Assembly (NCBI GenBank): GCA_000469685.2
Contig: LS997564.1
Span: 11,200,091 to 11,264,090, forward strand
Reading direction: 5' to 3'
DNA: 64,000 nt
From: Haemonchus contortus
Taxonomy: Eukaryota > Nematoda > Chromadorea > Rhabditida > Trichostrongylidae
A program made the position numbers and the translations under genes. Below are positions 49,598 to 61,442 of the stretch, piece by piece. The first letter of the stretch is position 1. Each line of letters opens with the position of its first letter. The notes under the pieces are model-generated. The model searched no databases. It was not told the origin of the DNA and worked only from the letters and a program-made list of their open reading frames with translations.

Positions 49598-52500
49598 TCA
49601 ACAAATAATCCGGCAGTCCTTAGGACAAAACTGCATCTTACGTGGATCAAAACAGAGTCCCGCATTTATGTAAGGAAGGCAGCTGAAAAAAGATCCTCAT
49701 TCGGAGCAAAGTGCCCAAAAATAGGTTCTTTTACCTTGGGTCGACACGTTTGGTACAGGTTTTGGTCTTGGTTGGAACAGTTCTGGGGGACCATGGGTAC
49801 CTCGTAGTAGTCGCAACCGTTGTAGGTGATGGCGGAAGTGTTCGAGGAAGTGAAGGCCGAGCTACTTGAGAAGATGGCTGAGGCTTTCCTGCCGGAACTG
49901 AATGGAGTCGTGTCAGTTCATAGGGCATATGTATTGAAGTTCAACCAACATACCGTGACGGTAACGTAAAACCGTTTCTGATTTGAAAACTTTGTTCCAT
50001 GTTATTATCGGAACCCTATTAGTGGATGAACGGAATGATTTTCCAGCCGCTTGAGGAGCACAGAATCTGGTCAAGGGCGTGTTGAATTTATATCATTTTA
50101 TAAATATTACTTCATTATAGAAACAATAATCACGAGAACATTACCTGAAACCAGTGAGCTGCTGATTTTTGTTCGTCTTGATCTCTACACCAGTGAATAC
50201 ACAACCGTCGACAGCTTGATGGCCTTTGAGGCTCACAATTTCTACTATGATATCGGTCCCTTTAGGAGACTGAAAAAGGGTAACAGTAGGCGATTACACT
50301 AGCCTCGTTCACAGCGCTGTTAGCTGAACTCATATACCTTCATGAGCTATTTAAAAAACATTTAAAGTCTTTTGAAAGCCTACGATTTCACTCCATACAA
50401 TTCTGTGGGAGTCACACGTTTGAAATTTTGATTAGAAAAGATCAGCGCACTTCGATCCAGTAATTGCACTTTTTGAAATCTTCCAAAGGCTGTCGTACAC
50501 TATAATCTCCCAAAACATCAGTCAGAGTCTTCCACTCTTCCGTTGCATCGAGTTTGCTCCCGCATCCTTCATCAGGCTAAAAAGGTAGCTTAGACCTCGT
50601 TTTCTCCTTGTTGAGAGGTGTTCCCTTACTCTTTCAGTACACAGATCTCCAGCATATCCTCCAGGGCAGACACATTTAGAGCAATTATTTGGGTTGGGGA
50701 AACCGCCCATTTTACATTGGGCCGATCTTTTACCAGCACAGTTTTCTGAATCGTTTAAACTAGATCTGAGAAAATCAGGGCTCCTATAAACCTACTTTAG
50801 CATCCATAGAGCTCGTTGATCATTGCCAAATCGATGAAAGACATAAAGTGCGAACCAAGTGTCTCTTGATAGTCGGTATTAAATGGCACCATAGTCGGAG
50901 TTCTTCGATCAATCCCGGCACTGCAAATAGCTGTTCTCAAGAGGAGAAAAATCCTTCAAAAGCTTTTTGGGAGACATGATGCTTATGATCAAGCTCTTGC
51001 ATTGATTGGAAACAGTTGCGAGCACCAATATTGCAATTACCTAGTTACTCGAAAATATTTTCAAGTTTTCTCGAACGGGTTGGTCTTTGTCAAGAAATAG
51101 TTCTAGATGATATCTTTTTCCTTTATGTGTTGCTTTCTAACCCTGATTTCATTTGTAATCTTTGCTGTAGACGAAAGTGGGCGTATCGCAGCAGATGGAT
51201 GTTGCATGAGCTAGATAGAATAGATAGAAAAGCAATTAAAAAGGCTTTTGTAAAAAGTAAAGTAAAGAATTCAGCTAAATTCCTTCCACCGTAATGCATG
51301 ATGCTACCATAATCGTAGGTCAAGTTGAAGTTGTCGTTTGTCTGTGGCGTCTGTTTCGCGAACTGGCTCAGCCAGGATTCCTGCAAGCGAATGCTCTGCG
51401 CGTTACCATTTCTACGCCTTTTGATCCTTTTCCACATTTACCTTAATGTTGCCAACATTCAAGGTGATGAAGCTGTCGCGGTCGTATCTCGCCATGGTGT
51501 GCCAGAAACCAATAGTATGGCCTATCTCATGAGCAGCAATTGAGCCCACGTCACATCCTTCTCCCAGTGAGATTTTCTGCTCTCCTCCTACTTTTCCTAA
51601 ACTCGACCAACATCCTTGCCCATACTCGATTTTGACTCGATCCTCAGCTAAAATACAAAGCTCTGACAACAAATCGGAAGAAAGAAACTAGTACTGATTG
51701 ACTATTCTTTGATCAATTTCTATATAGTATGTGCTTTCTCATAATTATCCGAATGTGCATTCAACGTGTAATTGAATCAATTTGAAGGGAATGAAATACT
51801 TAGCTTTATGAAACGTTACATGCACATACACATAAATTACCTGTGATAAAAAATCTGTATCATACGAATAAACTAAGGTTGCATACGACATGGTACTTAC
51901 CGTAGGGATTATGCTTGAAGTTAATACATGAGTATTTTTGCCACATATCTGCTCCCATCAAGAATGCTCTTTTTGTTTTCGAATCTGTAATATGAACTTC
52001 TTTCATCCCAGCGTCAATGCTTTCGTATAGTAATTCGAGGCTTCTGGTCTTACTCAGAGAAGGACTGAAATAATAGTTTACTCCGGTTTTCCACAATTTC
52101 ACGCCATCCCTATCTGCAATAGCTTGGCGCTTTGTACGGTTACTACCTCTCACTTGTTCGTCAATATCACTGATGATGGTTTTGGCTTGTTTCCTCAAAA
52201 CATAAGTTTTTGCTTTGCTCAAAAGTTTACTCAGTTGTCAATGCTTACTCTGTAAGGAGAATGTCGCTCTGGAATAGTCGGTCATCAACATTGCTCCTTT
52301 CGTTTACTTCGTTAAGGGAGTCACCCATAGGGTTGACTTGATCATATTTGATCTCTGGTAGTTCCTGAAATGCTTGCTTGATGAAATTATCAAATCTTCA
52401 AGTTCGAGCTTGTGCTACTGTCGATATTTTTTTTTCGTTCTCCAAATTCTCTGCTGAGTTTCGCTGTATAACACTTGCCCCTACTACTACGCATCACACT

Positions 52501-52766
52501 AATCGATGTCGACGAAACCTGGAGCAGTGAAGCAATTTTTCCGGAGTTGACGTCCAGTGTGCTGAGTACATCATTTTGCTTGCCTTTTATCATATCGCTG
52601 ATCTTTGAGACCTTTTCGCTGAAGGGCTGCAATAAAACTCCTACAGTAACCTTATTCTACCAATTAGAGTTAAAAATGACCGGTAGCATCCTCTTACACC
52701 GTCTGTAATGGAGATGGCTCCGTTGACTAAAGCAATCAAGAGCAATGCAAGCAGTTTGAATTTCAT
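49598..52766 (-). pseudogene. Astacin metalloprotease copy A, probably disrupted
   Basis: Same gene as copy B, read on the minus strand from ATG at 52,766 to TGA at 49,598-49,600. Exons 1-6 mirror copy B around 54,033.5, and the zinc motif HEIGHTIGFWH is identical. Two lesions distinguish it. The intron 6 donor, AG|gttagc in B, reads AA tttagc here (near 51,279), removing the GT. At the end of exon 7 the Lys codon AAA after TYR-GLY-CYS is TAA (near 50,798). Exons 8-13 (EGF, CUB, linker, ShKT) remain open with good splice sites, so decay is recent. If the donor were bypassed the stop would leave a protease-only product ending exactly at the catalytic domain. I favour a pseudogene. Confidence 0.8.
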
Positions 52767-53875
52767 CCTGAAAATCAAATTTTCCTTGCTATTAGCATGG
52801 AACGAAAGTCGTGATAGTTTTCAATCGGGCTATGTGTATGAAGTTTACATGAACAAGTCAATCGAGCCGAGTTCCCTCCTCTATGGAACGTTTTTTCTGC
52901 TATTCATGCAACATTGAAGAGCAAGTCATTCAAAAAGTATAGTATGCGGTGGACAACTGGATTCATGCATGGAGCGATCTACGATGACATCGTTTCGGCC
53001 CAATTAAGATTGTACTGCAGTTACAATTCTGAGATGTTATGTTCCATTTCCTGAATCAAGAGCAAAGGTCAATCTGGGGCTATGAACGTGCTGTCACGTT
53101 ATAAGTCGTTCTTCCATTTATTCACAGTAGCCCTGTCCCAACCGCAGCTGTCTTCAGTGGCTTCGCAAGGACGTCTCCACACCCCGTTACATACACTGCA
53201 TTTGAATTAAGCAGCTTAATTATACGCTATCATGACGAGCCTCTTTCCGATTCCTGAACGAAGTGAGTGGCTAAGAAGAGCCCACACCATCTCATTCTCA
53301 GAGAAGGCTTTGCCGGAGTATCGTCTTAAAAAGATCAAGAAAGTGATTTTGCAAAGTTCATAAAGGTCTTTGAAATAAAGGATTTCAAATCGCGTTCAAC
53401 AGAACAATCGCTTGATGGTGTCGCTGAGCAACAATTCAATTAAGTTAGAAGAAAGGGTAAATCATTCATCGGAAGACTTCAAATGAAAGTGTACAGCACT
53501 GCCGCTCTCTTGACTTTTATACGGACTGTATGAACCCGATGATTAGCAATATTTGGTTTGGAATGACTGAGGCAACATGGACCTTCTCTCCTTTTTATGG
53601 ACAACAGGCTCGTTCAATTGATGCACCTTGCGAGATTCCGTTTACATGCCATCCTTTTTCTGTGATAGGCATCGTCCCTTCCTTTTCTGTGTATGAAAGC
53701 AGGCCGATTCCTCAATATTATTAGAGTGGAAGAAATGGAATGATACGTTATGTCGCCGATCCAAATGAACCACAGGACAGCTAAAACAAGCATGAGTACG
53801 ATGTGCATGCACTCCTTCGGTATTCACAATTCTAGATGCTCTGCGCATCTCATTCCACTCGTGATCTTAGTTCAG
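50440..53875. repeat. Left arm of astacin palindrome
   Basis: This segment is the inverse of ~54,265-57,630. Positions pair by x + y = 108,067 from 53,669 outward with no indel until a single A difference in intron 5, after which the sum is 108,068. The 51.3-53.67 kb part looks nearly identical to its partner. From 53,670 to ~53,875 the match is weaker because the right arm has a short deletion. Beyond ~50,440 the arms diverge strongly. Confidence 0.92.
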
Positions 53876-55300
53876 TCAAAGCCCATCCAGCGATTTCCAG
53901 GTCATGAGCTTCACTGCTAATCGCTCGAAATAAGATAGCGGAGGTCGCTTTCAGACTTCACACGTCACATGGTGAGATACTTCCCATTCCTTCAAGCTGA
54001 GACATGGCGCACTGCTCTACCTTCGAAATGCAACACCTCCAAACTTTATGATTGTCGTCCTACTGTAGAATTCGCCACGTGTGTGTATGTCAAGTGCGCT
54101 TGGATCCATATCTCCTGCAATTCTTCTTGACTTGAATCCTTCACATTTGAAGGGGTATAGGCGGCAGGGTGAGATCGACAATAATTTGTTATTCCCGACT
54201 GCTGATACATCCCTAGAAAAAGAAGTTCCATTGATAACGGCATCTAATGGTGGTGCTACTATAACTCGACAACACGAGTGGACTGGAATGAGATGCGCAG
54301 AGCACCTGGAACTGCGAATGCCGAAGGATTGCATGCACATCGTGCTCATGCTTGTTTTAGTTCTCTGTGGTTCAGCAACCTGACGTACCTATCACAACCT
54401 ATCACAGAAAAAGGATGGCATGTAAACGGAATCTCGCAAGGTGCATCAATTGAACGAGCCTGTTGTCCATAAAAAGGAGAGAAGGTCCATGTTGCCTCAG
54501 TCATTCCAAACCAAATATTGCTAATCATCGGGTTCATACAGTCCGTATAAAAGTCAAGAGAGCGGCAGTGCTGTACACTTTCATTTGAAGTCTTCCGATG
54601 AATGATTTACCCTTTCTTCTAACTTAATTGAATTGTTGCTCAGCGACACCATCAAGCGATTGTTCTGTTGAACGCGATTTGAAATCCTTTATTTCAAAGA
54701 CCTTTATGAACTTTGCAAAATCACTTTCTTGATCTTTTTAAGACGATACTCCGGCAAAGCCTTCTCTGAGAATGAGATGGTGTGGGCTCTTCTTAGCCAC
54801 TCACTTCGTTCAGGAATCGGAAAGAGGCTCGTCATGATAGCGTATAATTAAGCTGCTTAATTCAAATGCAGTGTATGTAACGGGGTGTGGAGACGTCCTT
54901 GCGAAGCCACTGAAGACAGCTGCGGTTGGGACAGGGCTACTGTGAATAAATGGAAGAACGACTTATAACGTGACAGCACGTTCATAGCCCCAGATTGACC
55001 TTTGCTCTTGATTCAGGAAATGGAACATAACATCTCAGAATTGTAACTGCAGTACAATCTTAATTGGGCCGAAACGATGTCATCGTAGATCGCTCCATGC
55101 ATGAATCCAGTTGTCCACCGCATACTATACTTTTTGAATGACTTGCTCTTCAATGTTGCATGAATAGCAGAAAAAACGTTCCATAGAGGAGGGAACTCGG
55201 CTCGATTGACTTGTTCATGTAAACTTCATACACATAGCCCGATTGAAAACTATCACGACTTTCGTTCCATGCTAATAGCAAGGAAAATTTGATTTTCAGG
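52767..55300. promoter_or_regulatory. Shared 5' region between head-to-head copies A and B
   Basis: About 2.5 kb separates the two divergent start codons and contains the inner palindrome arms and a unique spacer of ~390 bp (~53,876-54,264). Each copy has TTTTCAGG immediately before ATG (complement of 52,767-52,774; 55,293-55,300). That is an acceptor suited to spliced-leader trans-splicing or a 5' intron. Small frames in the arms, such as the signal-peptide-like MHIVLMLVL at ~53,808 and ~54,333, occur in both arms but have no supported gene. Any promoter in the arms would be duplicated for both genes. Confidence 0.45.
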
Positions 55301-57630
55301 ATGAAATTCAAACTGCTTGCATTGCTCTTGATTGCTTTAGTCAACGGAGCCATCTCCATTACAGACGGTGTAAGAGGATGCTACCGGTCATTTTTAACTC
55401 TAATTGGTAGAATAAGGTTACTGTAGGAGTTTTATTGCAGCCCTTCAGCGAAAAGGTCTCAAAGATCAGCGATATGATAAAAGGCAAGCAAAATGATGTA
55501 CTCAGCACACTGGACGTCAACTCCGGAAAAATTGCTTCACTGCTCCAGGTTTCGTCGACATCGATTAGTGTGATGCGTAGTAGTAGGGGCAAGTGTTATA
55601 CAGCGAAACTCAGCAGAGAATTTGGAGAACGAAAAAAAAATATCGACAGTAGCACAAGCTCGAACTTGAAGATTTGATAATTTCATCAAGCAAGCATTTC
55701 AGGAACTACCAGAGATCAAATATGATCAAGTCAACCCTATGGGTGACTCCCTTAACGAAGTAAACGAAAGGAGCAATGTTGATGACCGACTATTCCAGAG
55801 CGACATTCTCCTTACAGAGTAAGCATTGACAACTGAGTAAACTTTTGAGCAAAGCAAAAACTTATGTTTTGAGGAAACAAGCCAAAACCATCATCAGTGA
55901 TATTGACGAACAAGTGAGAGGTAGTAACCGTACAAAGCGCCAAGCTATTGCAGATAGGGATGGCGTGAAATTGTGGAAAACCGGAGTAAACTATTATTTC
56001 AGTCCTTCTCTGAGTAAGACCAGAAGCCTCGAATTACTATACGAAAGCATTGACGCTGGGATGAAAGAAGTTCATATTACAGATTCGAAAACAAAAAGAG
56101 CATTCTTGATGGGAGCAGATATGTGGCAAAAATACTCATGTATTAACTTCAAGCATAATCCCTACGGTAAGTACCATGTCGTATGCAACCTTAGTTTATT
56201 CGTATGATACAGATTTTTTATCACAGGTAATTTATGTGTATGTGCATGTAACGTTTCATAAAGCTAAGTATTTCATTCCCTTCAAATTGATTCAATTACA
56301 CGTTGAATGCACATTCGGATAATTATGAGAAAGCACATACTATATAGAAATTGATCAAAGAATAGTCAATCAGTACTAGTTTCTTTCTTCCGATTTGTTG
56401 TCAGAGCTTTGTATTTTAGCTGAGGATCGAGTCAAAATCGAGTATGGGCAAGGATGTTGGTCGAGTTTAGGAAAAGTAGGAGGAGAGCAGAAAATCTCAC
56501 TGGGAGAAGGATGTGACGTGGGCTCAATTGCTGCTCATGAGATAGGCCATACTATTGGTTTCTGGCACACCATGGCGAGATACGACCGCGACAGCTTCAT
56601 CACCTTGAATGTTGGCAACATTAAGGTAAATGTGGAAAAAGGATCAAAAGGCGTAGAAATGGTAACGCGCAGAGCATTCGCTTGCAGGAATCCTGGCTGA
56701 GCCAGTTCGCGAAACAGACGCCACAGACAAACGACAACTTCAACTTGACCTACGATTATGGTAGCATCATGCATTACGGTGGAAGGAGGTTAGCTGAATT
56801 CTTTACTTTACTTTTTACAAAAGCCTTTTTAATTGCTTTTCTATCTATTCTATCTAGCTCATGCAACATCCATCTGCTGCGATACGCCCACTTTCGTCTA
56901 CAGCAAAGATTACAAATGAAATCAGGGTTAGAAAGCAACACATAAAGGAAAAAGATATCATCTAGAACTATTTCTTGACAAAGACCAACCCGTTCGAGAA
57001 AACTTGAAAATATTTTCGAGTAACTAGGTAATTGCAATATTGGTGCTCGCAACTGTTTCCAATCAATGCAAGAGCTTGATCATAAGCATCATGTCTCCCA
57101 AAAAGCTTTTGAAGGATTTTTCTCCTCTTGAGAACAGCTATTTGCAGTGCCGGGATTGATCGAAGAACTCCGACTATGGTGCCATTTAATACCGACTATC
57201 AAGAGACACTTGGTTCGCACTTTATGTCTTTCATCGATTTGGCAATGATCAACGAGCTCTATGGATGCAAAAGTAGGTTTATAGTAGCCCTGATTTTCTC
57301 AGATCTAGTTTAAACGATTCAGAAAACTGTGCTGGTAAAAGATCGGCGCAATGTAAAATGGGCGGTTTCCCCAACCCAAATGACTGCTCTAAATGTGTCT
57401 GCCCTGGAGGATATGCTGGAGATCTGTGTACTGAAAGAGTAAGGGAACACATCTCAACAAGGAGAAAACGAGGTTTAAGCTACCTTTTTAGCCTGATGAA
57501 GGATGCGGGAGCAAACTCGATGCAACGGAAGAGTGGAAGACTCTGACTGATGTTTTGGGAGATTATAGTGTACGACAGCCTCTGGAAGATTTCAAAAAGT
57601 GCAATTACTGGATCGAAGTGCGCTGACCAG
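54265..57630. repeat. Right arm of astacin palindrome
   Basis: Inverse of the left arm (see 50,440-53,875). The near-identical core is 54,398-56,780. It includes the whole 5' half of copy B. Homology with copy A continues less strictly to ~58,790, past the end of the gene. Confidence 0.92.
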
Positions 57631-58487
57631 TTCTAGTTGAAATTTTAGACGTGTGATTTCCACTCACAATTTAATAGAGTGGAATCGTAAGCTTTCAGGA
57701 GACTTTTAATGCTTTTTAAATGGCTCATGAAGGTATAAGAATTCAGCTTACAGCGTTGGCTGCTGAATGAGACTGGTATAATCGTCTACTGTTACCTTTT
57801 TAGTCTCCTAAAGGGACCGATATCATAGTAGAAATTGTGAGTCTCAAAGGCCATCAAGCTGTCGACGGTTGTGTATTCACTGGTGTAGAAATCAAGACGA
57901 ACAAAAATCAGCAGCTTACTGGTTTCAGGTAATGTTCCCGTGATTCATATTTCTATAATGAAGTAGTATTCATAAAGTGATGCAAATTCGACATCTACTC
58001 CTTACTTCCTCGATCAGGTTCTGTGCTCCTCAAGCGGCTGGAAAATCATTCCGTTCATCCACTAATAGAGTTCCGATAATAACATGGAACAAAGTTTTCA
58101 AATCAGAAACGGTTTTACGTTACCGTCACGGTATGTTGGTTGATCTTCAATACATATGCCCTATGAACTGACACAACTCTATTCAGTTCCGGCAGGAAAG
58201 CCCCAGCCATCTTCTCAAGTAGTTCGGCCTTCACTTCCTCGAACACTTCCGCCATCACCTACAAGGGTTACGACTACTACTAGGTACCCATGGTCCCCCA
58301 GAACTGTTCCAACCAAGACCAAAACCTGTACCAAACGTGTCGACCCAAGGTAAAGGAACCCATTTTTGAGCACTCCGCTCCGAATGGGACCTCTTTTTCC
58401 AGCTGCCTTCCTTACATAAATGCGGGACTCTGTTTTGATCCACGTAAGATGCAGTATTGTCCTAAGGACTGCCGGATTATCTGTTGA
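55301..58487 (+). CDS. Secreted astacin metalloprotease (EGF-CUB-ShKT), copy B
   Basis: Thirteen exons join in phase: 55,301-55,369; 55,441-55,548; 55,703-55,818; 55,874-56,166; 56,405-56,625; 56,688-56,788; 57,148-57,272; 57,323-57,438; 57,492-57,617; 57,804-57,928; 58,018-58,130; 58,187-58,349; 58,403-58,487. Product 586 residues. Order: signal peptide (KLLALLLIALVNGA), propeptide, furin-type site NRTKRQ, astacin domain with zinc motif HEIGHTIGFWH and Met-turn YGSIMHY, EGF-like domain (GGFPNPNDCSKCVCPGGYAG), CUB domain, Pro/Thr-rich linker, C-terminal ShKT domain with six Cys. Astacins are zinc endopeptidases; nematode members act in moulting, hatching and, in hookworm larvae, tissue migration. 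The substrate here is unknown. Intron 3 has an unusual TTTTGAG acceptor. AATAAA follows 17 nt after the stop. This is the only complete intact copy in the window. Confidence 0.95.
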
Positions 58488-58787
58488 TGGAAGATATTCT
58501 TGCCAATAAATCCTTCATCTATGTTTTTTTGTGTTTTTGTATTATACTATGTCAAGTGGGAGTCGGAGAACGAGTTTGTTGTTCATAGCAGTACAAATTC
58601 AGGTTTTAGAAAGATGAAAGTTCTAGGCATGCATTGGTATTTGTTAAGATGAGCTCACGCATTTGATTTCCATTTGGAGTCTTACGAAGGTCTCTGTGAT
58701 AACCAAGAGAAATGAAAGCCAGTTAATATTGAAAACAGTGCAACACCACGTTCAAATTCGGGTGATCTCAGCACAGCGGATGACAGG

Positions 58788-60174
58788 GCAATCGTGAAGT
58801 CTTGACCGAGACAGTACAGATTAGCTTAGCCGACGTTTCTATTCCTGTCGCCTTAGTCAACGCTTTAGTTTTGGAGAAAAAAGACTATATTTTCACTCGT
58901 GAGCGTGCATTCTACCTAGGGGCCTCGAACATATTGTGAACTGTGAGAGTGATTCTGATGTGAGGTGCTTTAGAAAATTCCCTCCTGGAATTATGATAAT
59001 TCGTTGCACTTCCTTCCTTGTTATCCTTTTTTTTGACCTTTGCATGTACCACTTTTTGATCGCCAATGACTTCATCGGTCTAATAATGTAGTGGCGTCCT
59101 ATACCATTTAACATGTAAGCATGCAAAAGTAATTTTTTTGGCAGGTTTCGAACTAAGAACCATTCAGTTTGGAGAGTTATCGAGACTAGGTTGACTTCCC
59201 TGGGATAGCCCGCAAATCAACAGGTGAAGCGATGGTAAAGCTCCGGTGATTTGTTGCCTAAAAGTAATATCCGGCCAGTTGTTCCAAAAAAAGATTGTTG
59301 ATTTTGTTGAGCTGATAAGGTGACCGATTACTCTTGATGTCACTTTATTGAACATAAAATTGTACACACACTGATCGTCATTCCAGAAACAATTACGACG
59401 TCATCAACGATCAGACGCCCTCATTCCAATCCCATAGAAACGTACAGCAATTTAGCACCTGATTGTATCGGCAGCAATCCATTCTCTATAATTATCTTTT
59501 ATTAATCGCAAATTGATAGATGAAAGACGATGACACGATGAAGAGTAACGGAGGCTAGGGAATGACAGCACGAATGACAGCGATACTTACTCTAAATCGT
59601 GACATAACACTCCTTCTTGATAGTTGCCCAGAAAGATCCGATTCCATAGTTGCTTCGCCGGTTCTACTCTGGAAATATAAGCATGAAAGTAGGTAACTAC
59701 CCTCAAACAACAGTCGATTGGTAACCATATTATTGTTAAGCCAGTTGGTAATGTGATAAATAAGGATTGGGTACAACTCACTTCGATACCGAGAGATAGG
59801 ATTGCCAGTAGAAGCAGAAATAGATGAACAACGGCCGCTTTCATCGTATTCCGTCAGGCTCACCACTCAAACGAGGATGACCAAGTCGATCTGATGATGG
59901 AAAGAGTACTCATCAAAAACAGTAAAAACGGTTACCATTAACGATTCGAGAAAAAAAGCGTATTTTAACGTGAGAAATTTTTCAAGGAGCATTTTAAAGG
60001 GTTCAGTTTAGTTCTGGAGGAGTCAGGATAAGAATGAAAACTGCAATGAAAAGAACAATGAAGATGTGAGGAAATCCCTATTTTTGCAGAAACCTTTGTT
60101 TTTAATTCGTTACCTTCCGGATTAATTTAGAGTTTGTTCAAAAACAGCTGTAAGTCTAAGATATGCGGAGTATT
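58788..60174. other. Spacer between astacin copies B and C
   Basis: Homology to the astacin flank ends near 58,790 and that of the C unit begins near 60,175. The spacer contains the candidate secreted-peptide gene on the minus strand and otherwise AT-rich sequence without supported features. Confidence 0.5.
59186..59844 (-). CDS. Candidate small secreted peptide, three exons
   Basis: Exon 1 (59,782-59,844) encodes a clear signal peptide, MKAAVVHLFLLLLAILSLGI plus Glu, ending GAA|gtgagt. Exon 2 (59,591-59,668) follows TTTCCAG and encodes SRTGEATMESDLSGQLSRRS then VMSRFR, ending AGA|gtaagt. A possible exon 3 (59,186-59,257) after TACTTTTAG ends in TAG. All junctions are phase 0. The ~70-residue product has RR and other basic sites, as in peptide precursors, but no Gly-basic amidation site, and I recognise no family. 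Exons 1 and 2 are reasonable; exon 3 is uncertain. An AATAAA at ~59,490-59,500 could instead end the transcript inside intron 2. Confidence 0.42.
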
Positions 60175-60288
60175 GAAGCTGCATTTATACTCTCTCTGAA
60201 TCACATTTCCCCAAGGGTAGGCCTGGGGCGGGTGAACGAATCCAGAAGTATGGGCATTATATTGAAGGATTTCAAAAAGCCTCCTTAA

Positions 60289-61442
60289 CCCATTGACGAC
60301 AGCGTGCGTTTTGGATTTTTCTACCGCGTGGGACATGAGCGTTTTGGCGGGCGCAGCCAGTTTGACGCGCATCCGCGTCAAGATGTCCCACGAGGTGCAC
60401 TTTTTGGAAGCCAAAGCTGAGAGGCAACATCAAAAGTGTATTATGTTGGTGAATGAAAAGAGTAGTCGACAGGGTGGTGCCCTGCTTGTCTGCTCCCTCT
60501 TAGCGATATAGAAACAGCCTTGATGCACATGTAAAGCAAAGACAGGAAATTGCCACCTGGAGGCCTAGAAGGCTGTAAGGAAGGGAGAACTGGGGGTAGC
60601 AAGACATTTTGCTTGCTATTAGTGAAACCTGGAATATGTGAATTTCCACTGCCCCGCTAAGACAAGTGCGGACAAGTCGTGCGCCACATAGTCGCCTGGC
60701 CATTGCAAATTCTTATGACATCAACGACGAGTGACATCACGAAAGCAACGTCTATAAAATGGCTGGAGCTGCAAACGCTTGGATGGACAAAGATGTGGTG
60801 AAGAATATCAGGCTTAATGACTTCAAACTAGAAGTGGTCCAATTTTTTGGTAAATGTTGATTATGGCTACACTTCAAGTCATCATTGTCACTCCATGCGC
60901 CATGTGTTGGAGGAGATACCTAGAGGTCTGGAGGGAATCAACAGGATGAGGAGTGTAGAGTGTTACGCAGCAATGTCTAAAGAGCAAGGATATGCTAGGA
61001 CATTGAAAAAAACAAAAAGGGTCAACACACGTTGCAGTAGATTCAGGAAATCATATTGCATTGGTTGTTTCAATAAAAAACACAAGTTTTGTCGCATAGA
61101 AACGTAATCTCTTGAAATTATTGTGCCTTGTTACTAATCGCTTATGATTAATTCTATGATTTATTTATGTGTTTGTTCTGAAAAAGAAGTCAAAGTTCAC
61201 TTTAAGGTGAGACTTTTACAAGGCTTGGAAAATCTTTGCTGGAATGAACCATATTTGCTCCACATGGACCATTTTGTTTGTAGAAGAGTAAAGGTTTGTC
61301 TATTGAATAAACATAGAGAAATTCCAAAAAGTTGCGATCTCGCAAAAAAGTAGTGGTGAGAAAACCTTGACGCGCATGCGCGTCTCTCGTTCCCTCGCGG
61401 TCTGCAAGGTTTGACGCGCATGCGCGTCAAGGTGTCGTCAAT
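60289..61442 (+). mobile_element. piggyBac-like element, internally deleted
   Basis: The segment interrupts sequence that is contiguous at ~44,785-44,800. The left side reads TTAACCCATTGACGACA and the right end reads TGTCGTCAAT, giving ~10 bp inverted termini. TTAA followed by CCC is the typical piggyBac left junction; the right TTAA is not preserved. The plus strand retains a transposase C-terminus at ~60,757-61,107: AANAWMDKDVVKNIRLNDFK, then after a break a Cys/His-rich tail RCSRFRKSYCIGCFNKKH, as in piggyBac transposases. The catalytic core is absent. Near both ends lie copies of the palindrome GACGCGCATGCGCGTC (one variant at 60,354-60,369; exact copies at 61,368-61,383 and 61,412-61,427). 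Confidence 0.6.

Noticed and set aside
52475..52917. Plus-strand frames duplicated at 55,150-55,592 on the other strand
   Set aside because: They are antisense to the first exons of the astacin copies; their apparent conservation comes from the palindrome.
56626..56687. One-base A-run difference between astacin copies that looks like a frameshift
   Set aside because: It lies in intron 5 (gtaaat...cttgcag); exons 5 and 6 join in phase in both copies.
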